64,000 nucleotides of DNA. It comes from DATKAB01 sp964542745 (GTDB taxonomy: Bacteria > Eisenbacteria > RBG-16-71-46). This document shows, in pieces, positions 26,056 to 35,210 of this stretch; position 1 is the first letter of the stretch, and each line of letters begins with the position of its first letter. The DNA is taken from NCBI GenBank assembly GCA_964542745.1, contig CAZIVR010000006.1, positions 1-64,000 on the forward strand. The letters are read 5' to 3'. Under the pieces are notes generated by a model. It searched no databases. It worked only from the letters and a program-made list of their open reading frames with translations, and was not told the origin of the DNA. The position numbers were made by a program, and so were the translations under genes.

Positions 26056-28819
26056 CAAGCTGCCTTCGCTGCCCGCCCTGCTGCTCGTACTGATGGCCCC
26101 GGGCTTCTGCTCCGCCTCGACCGGACCGACCACGCCGACGTTCCTTCTGAAATGGGGCAACGCCGGCAGCGCTCCAGGCCAGTTCGTGTCTCCCGGCGGA
26201 GTCGCCACCGACGGACTCGGCAATGTCTACGTCGCGGACCTCCAAAACCACCGTGTCCAGAAATTCGACCGTCTCGGGAACTTCATCACGCAATGGGGAA
26301 CACCCGGCAGCGGGAACGGGCAGTTCAACACCCCGACGAGCGTGGCCACGGACGCGACCGGCAACGTCTACGTTGCGGACCTGAGCAACTACCGCATCCA
26401 GAAGTTCAGCGCTGCCGGCGCCTATCTCGCCCAGTGGGGCACGAACGGCAGCGGCAACGGGCAGTTCGATCTCCCGAACAGCGTGGCCACGGATGCCGCC
26501 GGCAACGTCTTCGTCACGGATTCGAACAACCACCGAATCCAGAAGTTCAGCGGCACCGGGACCTACCTCACCCAATGGGGCACGAACGGAAGCGGCAATG
26601 GGCAGTTCTCCTATCCCGTGGGTCTGGCTACGGACGCGGCAGGCAACGTCTATGTCGCGGACACCTACAACCATCGAGTCCAGAAGTTCAGCGGCACCGG
26701 TACCTACCTCGCACAGTGGGGCGGCCTGGGCGGCGGTGATGGGCAGTTCAATACGCCGTGGAGGCTGACGACGGACGCGGTCGGAAGTGTCTACGTCGCG
26801 GACGCGATCAATAGTCGCGTTCAGAAATTCACCGCCAGCGGCACCTACCTCACCCAGTGGGGAACGGGCGGCGGCGGCGACGGACAGTTCCAGTACACGG
26901 TCGGGATCGCGGTGGATGCCGCAGGTAACGTGTATGTCGCCGATCAGAACAACCACCGAATCCAGAAGTTCAGTGGCGCCGGCGCGGCGCTCTCCGAAGC
27001 GCCGGCTGCATTCGTGCTCAAGTGGGGTACATCCGGCAGCGGCAACGGGCAGTTCTCCAACCCGTACGGCGTGGCCACGGACGCGGCCGGCAACGTCTAC
27101 GTTGCGGACCAAATCAATCACCGCATCCAGAAGTTCAGCAGCACCGGGGCCTACATCACCCAGTGGGGCGGCCCCGGCAGTGGCAACGGGCAGTTCCTCT
27201 ACCCGACCAGCCTGGCCACGGACGCCTCCGGCAATGTCTACGTGGCGGACGCGAGCAACGATCGGGTCCAGAAGTTCACCGGCGCGGGCACCTTCATCGC
27301 CACTTGGGGCGCCAGCGGCACCGGCGACGGGCAGTTCACCTACCCGACCGGCCTGGCCACGGATGCCGCCGGCAACGTCTACGTCGCGGACTCCTACAAC
27401 AACCGCATCCAGAAGTTCACCAGCACCGGCACCTACCTCACCCAGTGGGGCACCGGCGGCAGCGGCAACGGGCAGTTCAATGTCCCGCACGGCGTGGCCA
27501 CGGATGCCGCCGGCAACGTCTACGTCGGGGACGAGTACAACCACCGCATCCAGAAATTCGACGCCCTGGGGAACTTCATCCTCCAGTGGGGCACGTACGG
27601 CAGCGGCAACGGCCAGCTCGCCAACCCGTACGGCGTGACCGTCGACAACGCCGGCAACGTCTACGTCGCGGACGATGTCAACCACCGCGTCCAGAAGTTC
27701 AGCAACACCGGGACCTACATCACCCAGTGGGGCGGCTTCGGCGGCGGGAACGGGCAGTTCTATGACCCGGTCAGCGTGGCCACGGACGCCAGCGGCAACG
27801 TCTACGTCTCGGACTACAACAACCACCGCGTCCAGAAGTTCGTGAACCCCGCCGCCATCGCCCTGGTTTCCGACGTCCGTAACGACCAGGGACGCTGGGC
27901 CCAGCTGCGAATCCTGCGCTGCTCGGCAGACGCCCCGGGCACCGGCGTGACGATCCAGGGCTACGAGGTCTATCGCCGCAACGACCCGCTGCCGGGACCT
28001 GCCTTCTCGAGCGGCGATGCGGCCGCCCTCCAGGCGGGATCAACGCGCCCGGGCCTCGATCTGGCGGGCTGGACCTATCTGATGACCGCGCCGGCGCACG
28101 GCGAATCCGAGTACAGCATGGTCGTCCCGACGCTGGTGGACGCCACCTCGGCCTCGCTCGAGTACTCCGCCTTCATGGTCCGCGCCGCCACCAGCGATCC
28201 CTTCACCTTCTACGACTCGGGGGTCGAGAACGGCTTCTCGGTGGACAACCTCTCACCGCCCGCGCCGACTCCGTTCCTCGCCGCCTACGAATCGGGCGCC
28301 ACTCATCTGCACTGGGGCGTGAGCACGGCCAGCGATTTCTCCACGTTCCGTCTCTATCGCGGCGAAAGCGCCGACTTCGTGCCCGGGCTCGGAACCCTGG
28401 TGACGGCAGCCCCCGACACGGGCTACGTGGACGCCGGCCCGGCGGGACGCTTCTACAAGCTCACGGCGGTGGACGTGAACGGCAACGAGAGTCCCTTCGC
28501 GCTGGCCGGTCCCTTCCAGACCACCGACATCCCAAACTTCGACGCCCCGCTCGCGTTCGCACTCGAAGGGGTGCGGCCGAATCCGGCGTTCGGCGGACGG
28601 ATGCTCGTCCACTTCGCCCTGCCCGAACGCGCGCCCGCCACGCTCGAGCTGCTCGACGTCGCCGGACGCCGCGTGCGCGCGCGCGCGATCGGCTCGCTCG
28701 GCGCCGGGCGCCACGTCGTGGACCTCAGCGGAGGCCGGCGTCTCACGCCCGGGCTCTACTTCCTTCGTCTGACGCAGGGCACGAACCAGCGCGTGGCCCG
28801 TGCGACGCTGGTGGACTGA
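26033..28819 (+). CDS. secreted NHL-repeat (twelve-blade) protein with FlgD-like C-terminal domain, paralogue 1
   Basis: 928 residues. Signal peptide (LPALLLVLMAPGFCSAS), then about twelve ~48-residue NHL repeats (residues about 35-605) of the type GVATDAAGNVYVADxxNHRIQKF followed by TYLTQWG. A linker AALSEAPAAFVLKWG splits them into two sets of six, suggesting two six-blade propellers. A domain of ~220 residues follows (VSDVRNDQGRWAQLRILR, GYEVYRRNDPLP, fibronectin-like) and a C-terminal ~85-residue FlgD/Por-like domain (VRPNPAFGGRM, LDVAGRRV, TPGLYFLRL). NHL propellers bind protein, RNA or sugar; here it is exported, so a surface-binding role is likely. Its leader copies that of the solenoid gene. 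Confidence 0.9.
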   Translation: MRPWFTFRKLPSLPALLLVLMAPGFCSASTGPTTPTFLLKWGNAGSAPGQFVSPGGVATDGLGNVYVADLQNHRVQKFDRLGNFITQWGTPGSGNGQFNTPTSVATDATGNVYVADLSNYRIQKFSAAGAYLAQWGTNGSGNGQFDLPNSVATDAAGNVFVTDSNNHRIQKFSGTGTYLTQWGTNGSGNGQFSYPVGLATDAAGNVYVADTYNHRVQKFSGTGTYLAQWGGLGGGDGQFNTPWRLTTDAVGSVYVADAINSRVQKFTASGTYLTQWGTGGGGDGQFQYTVGIAVDAAGNVYVADQNNHRIQKFSGAGAALSEAPAAFVLKWGTSGSGNGQFSNPYGVATDAAGNVYVADQINHRIQKFSSTGAYITQWGGPGSGNGQFLYPTSLATDASGNVYVADASNDRVQKFTGAGTFIATWGASGTGDGQFTYPTGLATDAAGNVYVADSYNNRIQKFTSTGTYLTQWGTGGSGNGQFNVPHGVATDAAGNVYVGDEYNHRIQKFDALGNFILQWGTYGSGNGQLANPYGVTVDNAGNVYVADDVNHRVQKFSNTGTYITQWGGFGGGNGQFYDPVSVATDASGNVYVSDYNNHRVQKFVNPAAIALVSDVRNDQGRWAQLRILRCSADAPGTGVTIQGYEVYRRNDPLPGPAFSSGDAAALQAGSTRPGLDLAGWTYLMTAPAHGESEYSMVVPTLVDATSASLEYSAFMVRAATSDPFTFYDSGVENGFSVDNLSPPAPTPFLAAYESGATHLHWGVSTASDFSTFRLYRGESADFVPGLGTLVTAAPDTGYVDAGPAGRFYKLTAVDVNGNESPFALAGPFQTTDIPNFDAPLAFALEGVRPNPAFGGRMLVHFALPERAPATLELLDVAGRRVRARAIGSLGAGRHVVDLSGGRRLTPGLYFLRLTQGTNQRVARATLVD

Positions 28820-28830
28820 GGAGGCTCGTC

Positions 28831-31560
28831 TTGCGCCGATCATCCGCCGTTCCGCTGCTGCTCCTCCTTCCGCTCGCGGCCTCCGCCTCGACCGGCCCGA
28901 CCACGCCGACATTTCAGCTGACCTGGGGCAACAACGGCAGCGCTCCGGGGCAGTTCAACTACCCGGTCGGCGTGGCGACCGACGCGCTCGGCAACGTCTA
29001 CGTCGCGGATACCCAGGGCCACCGCGTCCAGAAGTTCGACGCTCGAGGGAACTTCATCACCCGATGGGGCAGCGTCGGAAGCGGCGCCGGTCAGTTCAAC
29101 CAGCCCTACGGCGTGGCGATCGACGCCGCCGGAAGCGTGTACGTCGCGGACACCGGCAACAACCGCATCCAGAAGTTCACCGGCTCCGGCACCTACGTCA
29201 CCTCGTGGGGCGGCACCGGGAGCGGCGACGGGCAGTTCAATCTTCCCGTCGGCGTGGGAACGGACGCCGCCGGCAACGTGTACGTCGCCGACACCGACAA
29301 CCACCGGATCCAGAAGTTCAGTGGCGCCGGCGCCTACCTCGCCCAGTGGGGCGGCCCGGGCAGCGGCAACGGCCAGTTCAACCGGCCGTACGGCGTGGCC
29401 ACCGACGGTCGCGGCAACATCTATGTGGTGGACACCTACAACCACCGCATCCAGAAGTTCAGCGCCCCGAACGTCTACGTCACCCAGTGGGGCGGGCCGG
29501 GCAGCGGCAATGGGCAGTTCAATCTCCCGACCGGCGTGGCCACGGACGCGGTCGGCAACGTCTACGTCGCGGACCGCGAAAACCAGCGCATCCAGAAGTT
29601 CGGCGGGACCGGCACCTACCTCACCCGGTGGGGAAGCGGGGGCACCGGCAACGGGCAGTTCACCTCTCCGTCCGGCGTGGCGCTCGACGCGGCCGGAAAC
29701 GTCTACGTCGCCGACGAGGACAACCACCGCATCCAGAAGTTCAGCGGCGCGGGCGTGGCGCTCTCCGAGCCGCCCGCGGCCTTCGTGCTCGAATGGGGCA
29801 CGAACGGCAGCGGCAACGGGCAGCTCAGCTGGCCCGTCGGGATCTGCACCGACGCCGCCGGGAACGTCTACGTCGCGGACTACAACAACCACCGCATGCA
29901 GAAGTTCACGGGCACCGGCACGTACCTCACGCAGTGGGGCTCGTTCGGAAACGGCAACGGGCAGTTCTACTACCCCTACGGTGTTGCCACGGACGCCGCC
30001 GGCAACGTCTTCGTCGCGGATCAGGTCAACAACCGCATCCAGAAGTTCTCGAGCACCGGCGCCTACCTCGATCAGTGGGGGACCCCCGGCAGCGGCATCG
30101 GGCAGTTCAACTTCCCCTTCGGCGTGGCCACCGACGTCGCGGGCAACGTCTACGTTGCGGACCGGGACAACCACCGCATCCAGAAGTTCACGAGCAGCGG
30201 CGCCTACCTCACCCAGTGGGGGACCCCCGGCAGTGGCAACGGGCAATTGAACTGGCCCGCCTGGGTGGCCACCGACGCCGTCGGCCACGTCTACGTTGCG
30301 GACCAGCTCAACCATCGCATCCAGAAATTCACGAGCACCGGAGCCTTTCTCGGGAAGTGGGGCTCGAACGGCAGCGGCAACGGGCAGTTCAACTATCCCC
30401 AGGGCGTCGCCATCGATGCCGCCGGCCACGTTTACGTCACGGACAACCACCACCGCATCCAGATGTTCACGAGCACCGGGGCTTATCTCGCGCAATGGGG
30501 CTCATTCGGAAACGGGAACGGACAGTTCGACTTTCCCCTCGGCCTGGCCACCGACGCCACCGGCAACGTCTTCGTCGTGGACTACCTCAATCACCGCGTC
30601 CAGAAGTTCGTGACTCCTCCCGCCGTCGCGCTCGTTTCCGACGTCCGCAACGACCAGGGCCGGTCCGCGCAGATCCGATTCCTGCGCTCCTCGGCCGACG
30701 CGCCGGGCGTGGGCGTCACGATCCAGGGCTACGAGATCTACCGCCGCAACGATCCGCTGCCGCAGTCAACGGCCGCGCGGCCCTCGAATCCGGGCCTCGA
30801 CCTCGCGGGCTGGACTTACCTGATGACCGCTCCCGCGCACGGCGAGTCCGAGTACAACGTCGTCGTCCCGACGCTGGTGGACGCCACCGCGGCCTCGCTC
30901 GAGTTCTCGGCGTTCGTGGTCCGCGCCGTCACCAGCAGTCCCTACACCTACTTCGACTCGGGCGTCGGGGACGGCTTCTCGGTGGACAACCTCCCGCCCC
31001 CCGCGCCCTCGCCGTTCCTCGCCGCGTATCTCAGCGGCGCCACCCATCTGCACTGGGGCGTGAGCCCGGCGGGCGACTTCGCCACCTTCCGTCTCTACCG
31101 CGCCACGACGGCCGACTTCGTGCCGGGACCCGGCACGCTGGTCACCGCGCTGCCCGACACCGGCTACGCGGACGTCGGGCCGGCCGGCGGCTACTACAAG
31201 CTTTCGGCGGTGGATCGGAACGGCAACGAGAGTCCGTTCGCGGTGGTCGGTCCCTCCCAGACCACCGACGTGACCGGCGCCGCCGCACCGCTCGCCTTCG
31301 CGCTCGACGGCGTGCGGCCGAATCCGGCGTTCGGCGGGCGGATGCTCGTCCACTTCGCGCTGCCCACCGGCGAGCCCGCGACGATCGAGCTGCTGGACGT
31401 CGCCGGGCGCCGCGTGCGCGAGCGCGCGGTGGGTGCTCTCGGCGCCGGGCGTCACGTCGTGGACCTGACCGCGGGCCAGCGCCTGAAGCCGGGGCTCTAT
31501 TTCCTGCGGCTCAGCCAGGGCACGAATCAGCGCATGGTGCGCGCGACGCTGATGAACTGA
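28831..31560 (+). CDS. secreted NHL-repeat (twelve-blade) protein with FlgD-like C-terminal domain, paralogue 2
   Basis: 909 residues, clear tandem paralogue of the gene before it with the same order: signal peptide (RRSSAVPLLLLLPLAASAS), six NHL repeats, linker VALSEPPAAFVLEWG, six NHL repeats, fibronectin-like part (VSDVRNDQGRSAQIRFLR) and FlgD/Por-like end (VRPNPAFGGRM, LKPGLYFLRL). The start is TTG, 11 bases after the stop of paralogue 1, with GAGGAGG at 28818-28824 overlapping that stop; the signal peptide begins exactly there. So the pair is an operon and the two proteins may act together. The differing N-terminus (no shared leader codons) shows that the leader was not part of this duplication. 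Confidence 0.9.
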   Translation: MRRSSAVPLLLLLPLAASASTGPTTPTFQLTWGNNGSAPGQFNYPVGVATDALGNVYVADTQGHRVQKFDARGNFITRWGSVGSGAGQFNQPYGVAIDAAGSVYVADTGNNRIQKFTGSGTYVTSWGGTGSGDGQFNLPVGVGTDAAGNVYVADTDNHRIQKFSGAGAYLAQWGGPGSGNGQFNRPYGVATDGRGNIYVVDTYNHRIQKFSAPNVYVTQWGGPGSGNGQFNLPTGVATDAVGNVYVADRENQRIQKFGGTGTYLTRWGSGGTGNGQFTSPSGVALDAAGNVYVADEDNHRIQKFSGAGVALSEPPAAFVLEWGTNGSGNGQLSWPVGICTDAAGNVYVADYNNHRMQKFTGTGTYLTQWGSFGNGNGQFYYPYGVATDAAGNVFVADQVNNRIQKFSSTGAYLDQWGTPGSGIGQFNFPFGVATDVAGNVYVADRDNHRIQKFTSSGAYLTQWGTPGSGNGQLNWPAWVATDAVGHVYVADQLNHRIQKFTSTGAFLGKWGSNGSGNGQFNYPQGVAIDAAGHVYVTDNHHRIQMFTSTGAYLAQWGSFGNGNGQFDFPLGLATDATGNVFVVDYLNHRVQKFVTPPAVALVSDVRNDQGRSAQIRFLRSSADAPGVGVTIQGYEIYRRNDPLPQSTAARPSNPGLDLAGWTYLMTAPAHGESEYNVVVPTLVDATAASLEFSAFVVRAVTSSPYTYFDSGVGDGFSVDNLPPPAPSPFLAAYLSGATHLHWGVSPAGDFATFRLYRATTADFVPGPGTLVTALPDTGYADVGPAGGYYKLSAVDRNGNESPFAVVGPSQTTDVTGAAAPLAFALDGVRPNPAFGGRMLVHFALPTGEPATIELLDVAGRRVRERAVGALGAGRHVVDLTAGQRLKPGLYFLRLSQGTNQRMVRATLMN

Positions 31561-32045
31561 CGCGGCCCCGTGGCGGGCGCCGGTGTGCGCCACGAAGAGT
31601 CCGTGACGGGCCGCAGCTGCACCTCCAGATGTCCGGACGGGCGGGTGACGGGCCGAACCGCGGGCCGACCGCCCACGCCGCGACGCCTGCCGGGGCCCGC
31701 CGTGCCGGGCTGGTGCGCCTTCCCTCATTCGGAAGTCCCAGGGAAGGACCTCCCCCCCCTGGCCGGGGGAACCTCGTGCTTCTCCTCGCCGGTCCCCGTG
31801 CCCGCCCAGGCCGGAGGTTTCCCGGCGAAACGAGGCCGGGATCGCGGCCTGGGGCCGTCTTGTTGGGCCGTCGGCGTGGACCGAAACACGAGCCGCCGGG
31901 CGCGGGATGGCCTGGCTCGCCCGCCTCCGGAACGCGAGGCGCGAGCGCTCGGGGCCGGAGCCTGTCACCATGCAGCCCTCACGGTCCGATCTGGACGTTC
32001 ACGCCCGCCCTCCTCCGTGAGCGGAGGCGGCCGAAAGGAGTCGAC
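31561..32045. other. intergenic region
   Basis: About 485 bases. I see no gene, no clear terminator and no strong promoter. One GGGGGAACC at about 31766 lacks the TTC box seen in the 41-63 kb promoters, so I do not count it among them. AGGAG before 32046 is the ribosome site of the next gene. Confidence 0.4.
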
Positions 32046-32279
32046 ATGGCAGGCAACAAACGCCCGTCTTTTCTCAAGCGACAGAAAGAACTGCAGCGCG
32101 TGGCCCGAGCCAACCAGAAGCGGGAGGAGCGCCGCCTCCGCAAGCGCTCGCCGGGATCGGCCGGCGACGACATCGGCGATCTGGGCGATTTGGGCATCGA
32201 GCCCGACGGGGCGGGCGACGAGATGGCCGATGCCGGGCCGATGGACGCCGAGGCGGACGTGTCGGAGGAGAGCGCCTAG
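32046..32279 (+). CDS. small charged conserved-type protein, function unknown
   Basis: 77 residues with an AGGAG ribosome site six bases before the ATG. The first half is strongly basic and helical (FLKRQKELQRVARANQKREE, then RRLRKRS); the second half is acidic (DDIGDLGDLG, GAGDEMADAGPMDAEADVSEE). Short proteins beginning with SFLKRQKE-like motifs occur in many Deltaproteobacteria-like genomes with no known role; nucleic-acid or ribosome binding through the basic helix is possible. It stands alone, converging on the kinase operon. Confidence 0.75.
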   Translation: MAGNKRPSFLKRQKELQRVARANQKREERRLRKRSPGSAGDDIGDLGDLGIEPDGAGDEMADAGPMDAEADVSEESA

Positions 32280-32313
32280 CCGGCCGGGCGGGAAACGCGA
32301 CCGGCCGGGCCGA

Positions 32314-33657
32314 TCAGCCCCGCCGCACCGGCAGGCGCAGGGTCGCCACCGCGCCGCGGGCATCGGGGCGGGCGGCGAGCGACACGGTCCCGCCGTGCGC
32401 TTCGGCGATCTGGCGGCTGAGCGCGAGGCCGATCCCCGAGCCGCCGGGCTTGGTGGTGAAGAACGGCACGAACAGGTTGGCCGGATCCGGCAGCCCGGGC
32501 CCGTCGTCGCGCACGGTCACCTCGAGCCAGTCTTCTCCGCACGTCCAGCCGATCGTGACGCCGCCCCCGGTCTCGAGCGCGGCGTCCACCGCGTTGCGCA
32601 CCAGGTTGATGAGCAGCTGGTCGAGCTGGTCGCCATCCGCGACGATGCGCAACGAAGGCCCGGGCTCGACTTTCACGGGGAGTCGCGACTCGAGCGCCGC
32701 CACGCGCCCGATCCACGCCGCCACGTCGAGGGACGCGAACCGCGGCCGGGGAAGCCGGGCGAGCTGCGCGTAGGCGCTCATGAAGCGGGACAGCGCGCGC
32801 GAGCGGCTCTCGATCACCGCGAGCCCCTCGTCGAGGTCGGGGCCCGCGCCCGCGTCCACGGGGCCCTCCCCGAGCCGGACCCGCGCGCGCAGCGTGCCGG
32901 CCAGCGTCTGGATCGGGGTGAGCGAGTTGTTGATCTCGTGGCTCAGCACCCGCACCAGCCGCTGCCAGGCGTCGCGCTCTTCCTCGCGCAGGGCGCGGGT
33001 GAGGTCCGAGAGCACCAGCAGCTCGTGGGGCCGCCCGGCCTGCCGGAACGGCCCGCGCCGCAGCTCCCAGCGGCCGGCTCCGCCCGCAAGCGGCAGATCG
33101 ACGAGGCGCGGGGTGTCGCCCTCGAGCGCGGGCCCGAGCCCGAGTTCCCCGGCGCTCCGGCCGAGCGCCCGCTCCGCGGGCAGCGCGAGCAGGCGCTCCC
33201 CTTCGCGGTTCACGAGCCTCAGCCGCCGCTCCTCGTCGAAGGCGAACAGCGCCACGTCGATCGAATCCATCACGTGGCGCAGCAGGGCGGTGGCCTCGGT
33301 CACGTCGAGTCGGCGGCGGCGCAGCGTGTCGGCGAGCGCGTTCACCTCCCACAGGGCGAGCCCGATCGCGCCGCGCGGATCGGCGCCGCGGGCACGGATC
33401 GAGAAGTCCCCCTCGCGGAGCGCCGCGATCATGTTGGAGAGCGTGTGGAACGGCCGCACCACGCGCTCGCCCACCAGCGCCGCGCCCACCACCCACGCCC
33501 CGAACACGGCGCCGCCCAGCGTCCACCGGTCGAGCGCATCGAAGCGCGGCAGCGCGAGCGCCCACGCCGCGAGCAGCACCGCGGGAAGCCCGGCCGCGAG
33601 CGCGGTGAGCACCACGCGGGTCTCGTGTCGCAGGGGTCGGCGGCGCATGCGCGGCAT
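32314..33657 (-). CDS. NtrY-like membrane sensor histidine kinase
   Basis: 447 residues. Two membrane helices near the N-terminus (VVLTALAAGLPAVLLAAWAL; WTLGGAVFGAWVVGAALVG) with almost no periplasmic domain, then HAMP (RPFHTLSNMIAALREGDFS), a PAS-like domain (DVALFAFDEERRLRLVN) and a kinase core. The core has phospho-His in LSHEINNSLTPIQTL, N box LINLVRNAVDAAL, VRDDGPGLPDP and FFTTKPGGSGIGLALSRQI. The HEINNSLTPI box is typical of NtrY kinases. It follows the response regulator by 54 bases in the exporter operon, so it is the cognate sensor. Confidence 0.9.
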   Translation of the reverse strand: MPRMRRRPLRHETRVVLTALAAGLPAVLLAAWALALPRFDALDRWTLGGAVFGAWVVGAALVGERVVRPFHTLSNMIAALREGDFSIRARGADPRGAIGLALWEVNALADTLRRRRLDVTEATALLRHVMDSIDVALFAFDEERRLRLVNREGERLLALPAERALGRSAGELGLGPALEGDTPRLVDLPLAGGAGRWELRRGPFRQAGRPHELLVLSDLTRALREEERDAWQRLVRVLSHEINNSLTPIQTLAGTLRARVRLGEGPVDAGAGPDLDEGLAVIESRSRALSRFMSAYAQLARLPRPRFASLDVAAWIGRVAALESRLPVKVEPGPSLRIVADGDQLDQLLINLVRNAVDAALETGGGVTIGWTCGEDWLEVTVRDDGPGLPDPANLFVPFFTTKPGGSGIGLALSRQIAEAHGGTVSLAARPDARGAVATLRLPVRRG

Positions 33658-33711
33658 GGTGCCACGATTCCGGGCCGGGGGCAGCGGGCGCCCGGGGGCC
33701 CGCCCGGGCCG

Positions 33712-35085
33712 CTACAGCCCGTGGCGCTCGAGCCGCCGGTAGAGGGCGCTCCGCGAGAGCCCCAGCGTCTTCGCCGCCTCGCTCACGTTCCCCGAGTGCC
33801 GCTGGAGCGCCCGCTGGATGAGCAGCCGCTCGACCTCCTCGAGCGTCAGCGATTCGATCGCCGCCGACGCGGTGGCGGCCGCGGGCCGGAGCCCGAGATC
33901 GGCCACTCCCACCAGCCGCCCGCGCGCGAGCAGCACCGAGCGCTCGATGGCGTGCTCGAGCTCCCTCACGTTGCCGGGCCAGGCGTGGGCGAGCATCTCC
34001 TGGAGCGCGGCCTCCTCGAAGCCTTCGAGGTGCTTGCGGTAGCGCCGGGCGTGGCGCGCGAGGAAGTGGCGTGCCAGCGGCGGGATGTCCTCGCGCCGCT
34101 CGCGCAGGGGGGGCAGCCGGATCTCGACGGTGTTGAGCCGGAACAGAAGGTCCTCGCGGAAGCGGCCCTGCTGCACCTCGTCACGGAGGTCGGCGTTGGT
34201 GGCGGTCAGCAGCCGCACGTCGGCGCGGCGGGTGCGGGAGGCGCCGACCCGCTCGAACTCGCCGCTCTGGAGCACGCGCAGCAGCTTGGACTGCTGGGGG
34301 CCGGGCAGGTTGGCGATCTCGTCGAGGAACAGCGTGCCGCCGTCGGCGAGCTCGAAGCGGCCCGCCCGGTCGCCGGTGGCGCCGGTGAAGGCGCCCTTCA
34401 CGTGCCCGAACAGCTCGCTCTCGAAGAGCGATTCGGTGAGCCCGCCCATGTTCACCGCGATCAGCGGCCGGTCCGCCCGCGCCGAAGCCGCGTGCACCAG
34501 CCGCGCCGCCAGCTCCTTGCCGGTGCCGTGCTCCCCGGTGATCAGGACGTGGGCGTCGCTCGGGGCCACCCGCGCGATCAGGTCGAGCACCGGCCGCATC
34601 GCCGGCGATTCGGCGATCATGGTGGGCGCGCCGTCGCGGCGCAGCAGCTGGTTCTCGGCCTCGAGCCGCCGGCCGATGCGCAGCGCCTGCCCGAGCTCGA
34701 GCTGGGTGCGCAGGGTCTGGAGCAGCCGTTCGTTCTCCCACGGCTTCTGCACGTAGTCCCGCGCCCCGCGCCGCACCGCCGCGACCGCGCCCTCCACGCT
34801 GCCCCACGCCGTCATCACCACCACCGGGAGCGTGGCGTCGCGCGCGCGCAGCAGCTCGAGCAGGTCGAGCCCTTCGCGGCCGGAGGTCGTGTCACGCGCG
34901 TAGTTGAGGTCCAGCAGCGCCACGTCGAAGTCGCTGCGATCGAGCGCCGCGAGCACCAGCGCGGGCGACGTGGCGGTCTCCACCTCCCAGCCCTCGTGCC
35001 GGAGCAGCACGCGGAGCGCGGTCAGGACGTCGGTGTCGTCGTCGGCTACGAGGATGCGCACGGTCCGGGCGGGGTACGGGTCCAT
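33712..35085 (-). CDS. NtrX/NtrC-type sigma-54 response regulator
   Basis: 457 residues. Receiver (about 1-125) with Asp in VALLDLNYARD and Lys in YVQKPWE. AAA+ domain with Walker A GEHGTGKE, the sigma-54 loop GAFTGA, GGTLFLDEIANLPG and RLNTVEIRLPPLRER. Fis-type helix-turn-helix at the end (VSEAAKTLGLSRSALYRRL). It activates sigma-54 promoters. It lies between the ABC permease (125 bases upstream) and its kinase, all on the minus strand, which suggests that it controls the exporter genes it travels with. A weak sigma-54-like match before the first gene of the operon supports this. Confidence 0.92.
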   Translation of the reverse strand: MDPYPARTVRILVADDDTDVLTALRVLLRHEGWEVETATSPALVLAALDRSDFDVALLDLNYARDTTSGREGLDLLELLRARDATLPVVVMTAWGSVEGAVAAVRRGARDYVQKPWENERLLQTLRTQLELGQALRIGRRLEAENQLLRRDGAPTMIAESPAMRPVLDLIARVAPSDAHVLITGEHGTGKELAARLVHAASARADRPLIAVNMGGLTESLFESELFGHVKGAFTGATGDRAGRFELADGGTLFLDEIANLPGPQQSKLLRVLQSGEFERVGASRTRRADVRLLTATNADLRDEVQQGRFREDLLFRLNTVEIRLPPLRERREDIPPLARHFLARHARRYRKHLEGFEEAALQEMLAHAWPGNVRELEHAIERSVLLARGRLVGVADLGLRPAAATASAAIESLTLEEVERLLIQRALQRHSGNVSEAAKTLGLSRSALYRRLERHGL

Positions 35086-35210
35086 CGGGGCCGCGCGGAG
35101 CGCGAGCGCGCTCCGCGCGGCGGCGGGAATCGCAGACTAGCACGCGCGGCCCGGCCCATGCGTCCGGGCCGCGCGCCTCGGGGATCCGGCCCGCGGCCGG
35201 GCCGGCCCCT

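Noticed and set aside
26150..30620. Regular ~144-base repeats that could be taken for a CRISPR or other DNA array
   Set aside because: Units are in frame, vary at third positions and encode NHL blades.
31766..31800. GGGGGAACC on the plus strand in an intergenic region
   Set aside because: Seventeen bases on there is GGTCCC, not a TTC box, so it does not fit the regulon promoter.
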